A stretch of DNA of 21,230 nucleotides, from positions 1-21,230 of the forward strand of contig FR890579.1 of the NCBI GenBank assembly GCA_000435075.1. Direction: 5' to 3'. The DNA comes from Bacteroides sp. CAG:770. GTDB taxonomy: Bacteria > Bacteroidota > Bacteroidia > Bacteroidales > UBA932. The notes beneath the pieces were generated by a model. It did no database searches. It saw nothing but the letters and a program-made list of their open reading frames with translations, and had not been told where the DNA came from. The translations under genes and the position numbers were made by a program. The stretch's first letter is position 1. The number at the start of each line of letters is the position of its first letter. Below are positions 1 to 7,683 of this stretch, in pieces.

Positions 1-263
1 CGCTCATCCCTGTCGGGCTCGCGCCCGACATCCCATTCACAAGGCCATGGGCGGCCATGCCTCCCACGGCCACACCTCCGACCTGGCCTTCAAGAAACGT
101 GGATATGGAGAGGAAACGGTTATCTGGGATTGTGTTGTAATCGGTGACTATGAATCCCGGAATTTTCACAAAGTTAAACGTCCGTGGAAAGTGCCCTTTT
201 CCGGACGAATCTGCTGATGCCGGTTCAGTTTTCACTTCTGAAGTCAGGTGCCGGACTCATTCC
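1..263. other. Edge region without a convincing gene
   Basis: The + strand frame beginning at base 2 stays open from the window edge to a TGA at 212-214, with an internal ATG at 47. It could be the 3' end of a gene that starts outside the window. The translation (Gly/His-rich, then a basic tail) matches no family I recognise, and the first 100 bases look like intergenic repeat sequence. Nothing else coding is visible before the helicase stop at 264. Confidence 0.25.
11..30. repeat. Perfect GC-rich hairpin at the left edge
   Basis: An 8-bp perfect inverted repeat (TGTCGGGC / GCCCGACA) surrounds a TCGC tetraloop. No U-run follows on either side, so it does not look like an intrinsic terminator. 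A smaller GC-rich hairpin with the same TCGC loop occurs at 12481-12492, so this could be part of a dispersed intergenic repeat. It lies about 230 bp past the stop of the minus-strand helicase gene. Confidence 0.5.
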
Positions 264-2528
264 CTAGACTATACTCAGATACGCCTGGCGTAAAAACTTT
301 ACGGAACCATCGGAAAATCTGACCTGGAAGGTACCGCCATCCTTAGAAACATCTATTATCTCACCGACACCGAAAATCTTGTGAGACACCTGAACACCAA
401 TACGATACGGATTTTCATAGATGGCACGGTCCGCAGCAAAACCATCATTCACATCACCGAAATCGCCTCCAGATTCGCCGAAACCGGTCTGGGCACCACT
501 ACCAAGCCCATCACCAATGCCTTGAAATGCCATCTCAGGACGGAAATTCTCCTGGTCCAGAACATGAATCATATTCTTGGTCCGGCCCCATAAGTACTCA
601 GGCATTGCTCCCTCAGTCACAAACATTGACCTGCGAATCTCAGTAAGAAAACGAGACGGATACTTGTTCATCTTAGTGGAAACATTGAACCCCTCGGACT
701 CAGTCAGAAACAACTCAGACTCAGCACGAGTGATAGCGACATACATCAGACGGCGCTCCTCCTCCTCACCATTCTTCTTATACTCACGAATCGTCCTCAT
801 GCTCGGGAAAATACCCTCACTCAGACCCGTCACGAAAACATAAGGAAACTCCAGACCCTTGGCCTGATGGATGGTCATGAGACGGACCACAGACGAATCT
901 TTACGAAAATCAGCATTGGAATACAACGCGATATCTTGCAGATAATCAGATAGTTTTACCTCCAGCCCCTCATGAGACTCCTCATAGAAACGGATTGACT
1001 TCACTAGCTCATCCACGTTCTCCAGACGGTCCTCATCCTGATCTTCACGAAGCATTTTCTTAAGACCGCTCTTGTCCAGAAGAATATTCATCAGGTCTGA
1101 AATGCTCCGTTCCTCCGCCAGCTTCCGCCCCATCTCTATCAATGCCAGAAATTCAGAAGCCCCCTTGATGCCGGCCAGCGCCGGGGTCTCTGTCAATGCC
1201 GTATAAAGGGAACGCTCACCGGCATTGACACTACCCGTTTTCGCGGCAGCCTCTAGATTGGACATGAACTTCTTGCCCAGGCCACGTGCAGGGACATTGA
1301 CAATCCTCCTGAACGACAGGTCGTCATTCGGGTCGGCGATTACGCGGAGGTAACTCAACGCGTCTTTGACCTCTTTCCGTTCGAAAAACCGCACGCCGCC
1401 CCAGACCGAATACGGGATTTTGGCGGACATCAATGCCTGTTCGACGGGGCGGGAAAGGTATGACGAACGGTAGAGAATCGCGAAGTCGGAAGGCCTGGCA
1501 GGAGCGGCGCCGTCACGCCCCTCGATACGCCTGATAATCTGATTGGCAATCCATTCCGCCTCCTCCTTCTCGGTCTTGCCATGGAAATGAGTCACCTTGA
1601 CGCCATCAGGACGAAGTGTGAAAAGATTCTTGGGAATACGATTCACATTATTGGATATCACACAGTTAGCCACATCCAGGATATTCGGGGTAGAACGATA
1701 ATTCTCATCCAGAATGATAGTCTTGTCCGCAGCGAAATCCACAAAACGGTGAGGCTTCGCACCGCGCCACTCATAAATGCATTGGTCCGGGTCGCCGACT
1801 ATGAACAGGTTCTTGTGGAACTCGGCCAGCTTCTCGATAATCTCCCAGTTGTCCGTGTTGCAATCCTGTGCCTCATCCACCATTATATAATTCAACTGAT
1901 TCTGCCAATACTCGCGCGCATCGGGAAACCGGTCCAGAATATACTTTGTAAAATTTTCAATGTCATCGAAGTCCAATGCATAATCCTTCAGTTGGCGTGA
2001 AATGAAACATGCCAGTTCAGATTTCTTCATCTCATCCGAAACAACAGCCCCGGGAACCATGTAGGTCGTGATATAGTCATTCATTGACTTAGAGGAACTT
2101 ACGCTCGCAAGGAAGTTCTTGACAGTCTTCTCCGTCCGCTTCAGTCCCAGCTCGTCCATGCACTCCTTCGCCACAGATTTTGCATCGTCCTCATCCAGGA
2201 TCCTGAAATTCTTCGGGAATCCGAGACGATAAATCTCGCGGCGCAAAAGCTTGACGCAAAAACCATCAATCGTGCACACAAAGTCGTTGTAATCACCACT
2301 TTGGACCATTGCCGAAATTCGCTGCCGCATCTCAGCTGCCGCCTTGTTCGTAAAAGTGAGGCACAAAATATTGGCAGGGTCAATGCCGATTTCATTGACC
2401 AGATATGCGTACCTGCAGGTCAATGCCTTTGTCTTGCCAGTGCCGGCTCCGGCAATGACCCTGATTCGCCCTTCCGTAGAAGTGACCGCCTCCCTCTGGC
2501 GCGTATTGAGTTTACTTAGATAGTCCAT
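264..2528 (-). CDS. pcrA: UvrD/PcrA-type superfamily 1 DNA helicase
   Basis: ATP-dependent 3'-5' DNA helicase acting in nucleotide-excision and mismatch repair and in clearing RecA or stalled forks; cytoplasmic. The 754-aa protein has the SF1A motifs in order: Walker A GAGTGKT (residues 27-33), motif Ia TFTNKAAAEMR (about 58-68), Walker B DEAQD (218-222), motif III GDPDQ..YEWRGA (245-257), motif V HQAKGLEF and motif VI YVAITRA. The C-terminal 50 residues form the Tudor-like PcrA/UvrD tail (HKIFGVGEI...VRFSDG). The same frame is open up to 2684, but I chose the ATG at 2528 because the extra 52 residues are Ile/Phe/Arg-rich and unlike the family, while MDYLSKLNTRQREAV is a typical UvrD start. 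It is divergent from the porin-like gene (127 bp between starts). Length is near the usual 720-780 aa. The uvrD versus pcrA name is conventional. Confidence 0.95.
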   Translation of the reverse strand: MDYLSKLNTRQREAVTSTEGRIRVIAGAGTGKTKALTCRYAYLVNEIGIDPANILCLTFTNKAAAEMRQRISAMVQSGDYNDFVCTIDGFCVKLLRREIYRLGFPKNFRILDEDDAKSVAKECMDELGLKRTEKTVKNFLASVSSSKSMNDYITTYMVPGAVVSDEMKKSELACFISRQLKDYALDFDDIENFTKYILDRFPDAREYWQNQLNYIMVDEAQDCNTDNWEIIEKLAEFHKNLFIVGDPDQCIYEWRGAKPHRFVDFAADKTIILDENYRSTPNILDVANCVISNNVNRIPKNLFTLRPDGVKVTHFHGKTEKEEAEWIANQIIRRIEGRDGAAPARPSDFAILYRSSYLSRPVEQALMSAKIPYSVWGGVRFFERKEVKDALSYLRVIADPNDDLSFRRIVNVPARGLGKKFMSNLEAAAKTGSVNAGERSLYTALTETPALAGIKGASEFLALIEMGRKLAEERSISDLMNILLDKSGLKKMLREDQDEDRLENVDELVKSIRFYEESHEGLEVKLSDYLQDIALYSNADFRKDSSVVRLMTIHQAKGLEFPYVFVTGLSEGIFPSMRTIREYKKNGEEEERRLMYVAITRAESELFLTESEGFNVSTKMNKYPSRFLTEIRRSMFVTEGAMPEYLWGRTKNMIHVLDQENFRPEMAFQGIGDGLGSGAQTGFGESGGDFGDVNDGFAADRAIYENPYRIGVQVSHKIFGVGEIIDVSKDGGTFQVRFSDGSVKFLRQAYLSIV

Positions 2529-2639
2529 GATGCGAAGATAGTGAAAGATGCGATAGAAGAATAGGATATGTCCAAGAAAAATTATGCCTGCAAATCGGGA
2601 ACGACTTTGCCGGCGGATTATTTTTTGATTGTAAATTAT

Positions 2640-2647
2640 TATCTTTG
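2640..2647 (+). promoter_or_regulatory. Bacteroidota -7 box (TATCTTTG) before the porin-like gene
   Basis: TATCTTTG matches the Bacteroidota sigma-ABfr -7 consensus TAnnTTTG and is identical to the box at 16904-16911. It ends 8 bp before the ATG at 2656, so the mRNA would have almost no 5' UTR. No good TTTG is seen at the usual 19-21 bp upstream, which limits confidence. Confidence 0.4.
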
Positions 2648-2655
2648 TAGATTGT

Positions 2656-5451
2656 ATGAAACGCATTTTGTCTAAAATATCCAAAATATGGTTCCCGGCG
2701 CTGGTGGTCGGGATTGTGGCCGTGCAGAGCTTCGCGTCAGATTATTCCAGGACCTCAGACATGTGGGGCAGATTCTGGAGTCGCCCGGAGCCGGTGACGG
2801 ACACAGTCATATACCATAATAATATATATACCAAATTCATGTCCGAATATGACAGGGTAATGGCAGATTCGCTGTCAGATTTCCTTCTGGAAGACAGCGC
2901 AGAAGTCTTCATCACCGCCAGAGATACAATGAAAGTCCCTGACTCATTGCGACTTACGGACCCGTTCAGATATAAGTACTACGTCGCCATCAAAGACTCA
3001 TTGACACACGTAATCGTCAGAGATTCATTGAAAAAAGCCGGCGACAGCCTTGACTGGCCACGGTTGGATTCCCTTTATAGGCTGGACTCCATCGAGACCG
3101 CGATAAGAAAATTCAATGCCTGGTATGCGTCATTGGACAAGGCCGCCCGGAAGAAATACGACTTCGAACAGAAAATGAAGGTTCGCCAGCATAAGATCGA
3201 CAGCATGCTGTCAGCAAAAGACAGCCTCATTGCCATACGGGACAGCATCAGGGAAAATACCCCGAGAATCCTCGAGACATTCGCCGTGCCGGACTCCATG
3301 TTCTACAAACGCATCCTTACATGGAAGAAAGATGAACACTTCAATGATTTGAAACTCAAGGACTTGGATACCTCGTACAACTATTGGTACAACGACTATC
3401 CTTTCTTCAGGGATAATGTCAATGTCTCATATCTTGGAACCATCGGTTCGGCCGTCCAGCCTTATGACTTCACCAAGAGAGCTAACAAAGAAGGCGTCTC
3501 ATTCTACGGCCCGTACGAAAGCTACACATATAGCCCGTACACACTTCCGATGTATAACACCAAGACACCGTACACGGAATTGGCGTACTGGGGAACACTT
3601 TTCGCCAATGCCGAGAGAGAGGAAGATGAACTGCACATCATGACGACACAGAACATCTTCCCGTCATTGAACTTTACCCTGGAGTACGACCGCTTCGGCT
3701 CCAACGGTATGCTCGAAAACGAAAAGACAGACAACAGGACATTCGTCGCATCCACGAACTACATGGGCCGCAGATACCTCATGCACGCCGGATACATATA
3801 CAATAAGATGTCACGCGGCGAAAACGGAGGTATCATTGACAATTTCTGGATCAGAGACACCACCGTGGGCTCCCGAGAAATCGACGTCAGACTGAAGGAC
3901 GCATCGACATTGATAAAGAAAAACACCATTTTCCTGGACCAGACGTACAGGATTCCGTTCACATTCATCCGCAAAATGCAGGAGCGCAAGGTCCTGAAAC
4001 GCGAGAATATGTACAGGGACAGCGTCCTCGCGACAGGGGACAGCCTGGCAATCATGAAGATGGAGGACATTCTGGCCGAAAACCAGCAGATGCGCGACGA
4101 GAAGGCCGCTGCAGACACCCTTGACACAGATATTACAACCGCGTTCATCGGGCACACCAGCGAATACTCAGTCTATCGAAAATTATACAAAGACAAGATA
4201 GGAGTGAACGATACCGATGCTAAAGAACTGTATCACAACAAGTTCTATCTGAATCCAAACGCTACTTCCGACTCGCTGCGAGTCATGAAATTCGAGAACA
4301 AGGTGTTCCTGAAACTCCAGCCGTGGGCTTCGGACGCCATAGTTTCGTCCATCAACGTCGGAATCGGCGACAAGCTCCTGAACTACTACATGTTCACGCC
4401 GGACAGCTACCTGAAAACTAAGGGCGGCAACACCGTCTGGAACTCCGCCTACATCTACGGCGGCGCGAAAGGCCAGTTCCGCAACTACTTCCACTGGGAC
4501 GCCGACGCGAACTACACCTTCCTCGGAAAGGAAATCAACGACCTTGAGGTCAATGCCAATGTAGGTTTCAACCTGTATCCGTTCCGCCGCCACCGCAAGA
4601 GCCCGATGTCTTTCAATGTCCATTTCGGAACCTCACTCGACGAGCCGGAATACTACCAGCAGCATTATTACTCGAACCACTACAAGTGGGACAACAACTT
4701 CAAGAAGATATCCAGGACTGAAGTTTCAGGAGCGATAACCGTTCCTCATTGGAAACTGGGCATCGACGCAGGCTGGACCCTCATGAAGAACCATGTGTAT
4801 TACAACGGGGAGGCGATGGCTGCCCAGCACGGGAGCGCAGTCAGCGTTCTCAACATTGGCCTGAACAAGAATTTCAAGTTGTGGGGACTCCATTTCGACA
4901 ACAGGCTGCTCTTCCAGGTCTCATCTGATGAAGACGTGATACCTGTGCCGATGCTCGCCGTCAACTCCAGATGGTACTGGCAGTTCAATGTCGTCAAGAA
5001 CGTGATGCAGATGCAGTTAGGTGCCAATGTTACCTATACCACCAAGTGGTACGAACCCGGCTACAGCCCTGCACTCGGCATGTTCTACAACCAGAAAGAA
5101 GAGAAATACGGCAACTGTCCGTACATCGACGCCTTCGTGAACATCCAGTGGAAGAGGGCTTGCATCTTCGTTAAATTTGTCAATGTCGGAATGGGCTGGC
5201 CAATGGACAAGGCCGACTATTTCAGCGCCCACGGATATATCAGACCACAGAGAGCCATAAAATTCGGAATTTTCTGGCCATTCTATATGCAGCCATCCAG
5301 AAACAAAGCTGTAAGTGCTTCAGGATCATTGGGAGGCGGCAGTTCATCCTCATCCGGAGGATCATCGGAAGGCGGAATGATGTCAGGATTCGGAGGAGGC
5401 GGAAGAAGCGGCGGACTTAACCGCGGCGGCGGATTCGGCGGCTCATTTTAG
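2656..5451 (+). CDS. Putative outer-membrane beta-barrel protein (Bacteroidota porin-like)
   Basis: A 931-aa exported protein, probably of the Bacteroidota 'putative porin' class. Residues 1-27 are a signal peptide: a basic MKRILSKISK start, a hydrophobic core and a small-residue AxA-like cut near FAS. About residues 80-215 are a charged region rich in Asp-Ser-Leu and helical repeats, probably periplasmic. From about residue 225 to 885 the sequence alternates aromatic and polar residues as in beta strands (for example YLMHAGYIYN, IKFGIFWPFY). The last 42 residues are a Gly/Ser tail ending in Phe, which is unusual after a barrel. The lytic transglycosylase starts 14 bp downstream, so the two are probably co-transcribed and may work together at the envelope. 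No lipobox is present. The family is assigned by overall look, not a diagnostic motif. Confidence 0.7.
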   Translation: MKRILSKISKIWFPALVVGIVAVQSFASDYSRTSDMWGRFWSRPEPVTDTVIYHNNIYTKFMSEYDRVMADSLSDFLLEDSAEVFITARDTMKVPDSLRLTDPFRYKYYVAIKDSLTHVIVRDSLKKAGDSLDWPRLDSLYRLDSIETAIRKFNAWYASLDKAARKKYDFEQKMKVRQHKIDSMLSAKDSLIAIRDSIRENTPRILETFAVPDSMFYKRILTWKKDEHFNDLKLKDLDTSYNYWYNDYPFFRDNVNVSYLGTIGSAVQPYDFTKRANKEGVSFYGPYESYTYSPYTLPMYNTKTPYTELAYWGTLFANAEREEDELHIMTTQNIFPSLNFTLEYDRFGSNGMLENEKTDNRTFVASTNYMGRRYLMHAGYIYNKMSRGENGGIIDNFWIRDTTVGSREIDVRLKDASTLIKKNTIFLDQTYRIPFTFIRKMQERKVLKRENMYRDSVLATGDSLAIMKMEDILAENQQMRDEKAAADTLDTDITTAFIGHTSEYSVYRKLYKDKIGVNDTDAKELYHNKFYLNPNATSDSLRVMKFENKVFLKLQPWASDAIVSSINVGIGDKLLNYYMFTPDSYLKTKGGNTVWNSAYIYGGAKGQFRNYFHWDADANYTFLGKEINDLEVNANVGFNLYPFRRHRKSPMSFNVHFGTSLDEPEYYQQHYYSNHYKWDNNFKKISRTEVSGAITVPHWKLGIDAGWTLMKNHVYYNGEAMAAQHGSAVSVLNIGLNKNFKLWGLHFDNRLLFQVSSDEDVIPVPMLAVNSRWYWQFNVVKNVMQMQLGANVTYTTKWYEPGYSPALGMFYNQKEEKYGNCPYIDAFVNIQWKRACIFVKFVNVGMGWPMDKADYFSAHGYIRPQRAIKFGIFWPFYMQPSRNKAVSASGSLGGGSSSSSGGSSEGGMMSGFGGGGRSGGLNRGGGFGGSF

Positions 5452-5465
5452 AAACATAAACCGGC

Positions 5466-6614
5466 ATGTGTATGATACCGGACAAACTTAGAATAATTCT
5501 GAAGTACCTTGTACCTCCAGTAGCCATCATACTTGGAGTACCGCTTCTGCAAAGGTCAATCTCACAAAGAGGGGAGTTCGAGGGGGACAGACTCCGCTGC
5601 GCCATAGCGGCCACGGGAGGAAAGGGAATGAGATATTCCGTCGGTTACAACTACGAGATGCTCAGCCTGTTCTCATGGCAGATTGACAAGGAAGCAGACA
5701 TATTTCTGGCGGATGAGACATGGCTTGACTCGCTGGAGACAGGCGCTGTGGACATCGTCGTGGTGCCGTACTCTGATTCATTGGTCTATGACCAGGATTA
5801 CTATGCGTCGGTGCCACTCGCTGACAGCTCGGCCTGGATTGTCAATGGCAGTATGATAGCCGCGCATAAAGAAGTAAACCTCTGGCTGTCAAGATTTTGC
5901 ATTACGGACGAACATGCCAAGCTTGCCAGCAGGTTCAAGCCGGGATATGAACCGCACAGGAGATACCGCGAGGGCTGGAAGTACAATACTCTAAGCCCTT
6001 ACGACGACCTGATCCGCAAATATTCCGCAGAACTGGGATGGGAAAGGGAAATGCTCACTGCATTGATCTGGCACGAATCACAGTTCCGTATCGAGGCCCA
6101 TTCCCGTAGGGGAGCGGTAGGCCTCATGCAGATGATGCCGCGCACTGCGAACCGGTTCGAGGCCGACAATCTGCTTGACCCTGAGGAGAATATACGCGCC
6201 GCTGTGAAATATCTGAAACTCCTCCAGCGGATGTTCTCGCATTATACCAAAGATAAAACGGAACTGTCCAAGTTCACCCTTGCCGCATACAATGCGGGAG
6301 AGGGACGTATAAAGGACTGCATAAACTATGCGGCTTCCATCGGAGCTCCACATCACACGTGGAATGATATTGTCGCAATTATTCCTGATATGAGGGAATA
6401 TTCGATTCTGGATGCAGATACCGTGAAACTGGGTAAGTTCAAGGGCTATGAGACAATCAGTTACGTCGAAAAAATGACTTCTCTGTACGACTTGTTCTCC
6501 GCCCTGTCCGGCAGAAAATCTTCTAGCGCGCCCGCACCGTCGAAGCCGGATCCACACCCGACACGAAAAGACACGGCAAAAGGAGCAGCAGCATTATCAC
6601 AAGATAAGAAATAA
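5466..6614 (+). CDS. mltF: Membrane-anchored lytic transglycosylase, MltF-like
   Basis: Cleaves the MurNAc-GlcNAc bond of peptidoglycan, forming 1,6-anhydro ends, in the periplasm. Residues 8-28 form a hydrophobic N-terminal anchor (no lipobox). Residues about 40-165 resemble a shortened, degenerate solute-binding domain as in MltF. The SLT domain follows: catalytic Glu204 in IWHESQF, GLMQMMP at 219-225 and AYNAGEGRI at 274-282. At 382 aa it is shorter than E. coli MltF (about 518). The C-terminal 30 residues are a Ser/Pro/Lys-rich tail. An alternative ATG lies 6 bp downstream (5472) and would remove two residues. It follows the porin-like gene by 14 bp. Its last 92 bp overlap the 3' end of the convergent ABC permease gene. 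Confidence 0.85.
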   Translation: MCMIPDKLRIILKYLVPPVAIILGVPLLQRSISQRGEFEGDRLRCAIAATGGKGMRYSVGYNYEMLSLFSWQIDKEADIFLADETWLDSLETGAVDIVVVPYSDSLVYDQDYYASVPLADSSAWIVNGSMIAAHKEVNLWLSRFCITDEHAKLASRFKPGYEPHRRYREGWKYNTLSPYDDLIRKYSAELGWEREMLTALIWHESQFRIEAHSRRGAVGLMQMMPRTANRFEADNLLDPEENIRAAVKYLKLLQRMFSHYTKDKTELSKFTLAAYNAGEGRIKDCINYAASIGAPHHTWNDIVAIIPDMREYSILDADTVKLGKFKGYETISYVEKMTSLYDLFSALSGRKSSSAPAPSKPDPHPTRKDTAKGAAALSQDKK

Positions 6615-7683
6615 CATCCGCCGCAATGACATTGACAAGGTCAATGCTGACCGGAACGAAGGATACGAAGTAGTTTTCAGGGTTCAGTCCGATTATGTGG
6701 GTGCGGCTCTGGATGAAGTAGAAAAGGAGGGCGAGGGCGTTGCCTGCCAACATTCCCTTGAGCACGACTGACGACGCCACGCGAAGGAAAACCGACGCGA
6801 TGGACCTGTCCGTCATACCCATTGATTTCAGGATTCCGATGGTGGAGATGTTTCTGAAAAGCATTATCAGAAGGGAGGAAATCATGTTGAACCCCGCCAC
6901 TATCGTCATGAGTATCAGGATGAAAAGGACATTGAAATCGATAAGCTCGAGCCATGAGAAAATCTCCGGATACATGTTCAATGCCGATGAGGCCACGACG
7001 GTGCTCTCGTCTTCCGGGGTGTTGAAAAGTACGCTTGCCCCGACTTCCTGAGTCATTTCACGCATCATTTCCGCGGAGCGCAATTTGTCGTCCAGAGTGA
7101 TTTCGATAGCGGATACCTCATTCGGTGCCCAGCCATTCACGCGTTGCAGGTCTTCAATGCCTGCGTAAACTATCAGCCTGTCGTCGCTTCCGAGGATGTC
7201 GTCGTAGATGGATGCGATGCGGAACTTCCTGGCTTTCACGGATTTGCCGACAAAGTAAGTCAGCATTGAATCGCCCTCTTTCAGTCCCAGCATCGATGAT
7301 AACCTGCGTGGAACTGACACTTTCAGGCTGTCGCCGCCTCCCGGAATGCCCTTGAAAAGGACGCCTTGGATGTCGGTGTCGGATTTGATGATGCCCGCGC
7401 GGTAAACTGCGGGTGTGATTCGGTCAATGCCAGTCAATGAGTCGAGTGATGGCATGTATGATGCGTCGCTTCTTATCGGGCTTGACTCGTTTATATAATT
7501 CAAATCCGGGGACGTCAGTCTGATATCCCCGGATATTGATGCGATTCCGCCGCGAAGTTCTTTTCTGAATCCCGCTGACACGGCAACCGCAAGTATTATA
7601 ATGAAGGAGGCGATGGCTATGGTGGCCACCGCTATCCTTCCTTGGAAACGTAATTTCCTGGCTATGAATGCAGAAGCGTTCAC
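6523..7683 (-). CDS. ABC transporter permease, LolC/LolE-MacB type
   Basis: A 386-aa permease with the LolC/E topology: one N-terminal transmembrane segment (about residues 17-39), a large periplasmic domain (about 40-240), then three transmembrane segments (about 250-275, 295-325, 350-375) in an FtsX-like domain containing the coupling sequence NISTIGILKSMGMTD. LolC/E proteins move lipoproteins from the inner membrane to the outer-membrane shuttle; whether this one does so is inferred. The start is GTG at 7681-7683, which overlaps the stop of the upstream M13 peptidase (TAGTG), so translation is probably coupled. The N-terminus FIARKLRFQGRIAVATIAIA fits the family, which supports this start. 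No ATPase partner is in the window. Its 3' end overlaps the mltF-like gene on the other strand. Confidence 0.8.
   Translation of the reverse strand: MNASAFIARKLRFQGRIAVATIAIASFIIILAVAVSAGFRKELRGGIASISGDIRLTSPDLNYINESSPIRSDASYMPSLDSLTGIDRITPAVYRAGIIKSDTDIQGVLFKGIPGGGDSLKVSVPRRLSSMLGLKEGDSMLTYFVGKSVKARKFRIASIYDDILGSDDRLIVYAGIEDLQRVNGWAPNEVSAIEITLDDKLRSAEMMREMTQEVGASVLFNTPEDESTVVASSALNMYPEIFSWLELIDFNVLFILILMTIVAGFNMISSLLIMLFRNISTIGILKSMGMTDRSIASVFLRVASSVVLKGMLAGNALALLFYFIQSRTHIIGLNPENYFVSFVPVSIDLVNVIAADVISYLVIMLLLLLPCLFVSGVDPASTVRAR
6630..6646. repeat. Inverted pair of the GTCAATG motif (hairpin CATTGAC-AAG-GTCAATG)
   Basis: Two copies of the window-wide heptamer face each other across 3 bp, giving a perfect 7-bp stem. 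It lies 16 bp past the stop of the mltF-like gene and inside the C-terminal coding part of the convergent permease gene. No U-run follows on either strand. Confidence 0.7.

Noticed and set aside
2529..2684. Longer N-terminus of the helicase (start at 2684)
   Set aside because: The additional 52 residues are hydrophobic/basic, unlike any UvrD N-terminus, and would overlap the porin-like gene start; the ATG at 2528 gives the family start.
6630..6646. Intrinsic terminator for mltF
   Set aside because: The 7-bp stem is only 3/7 GC and no T-run follows, so it is listed as a motif pair only.
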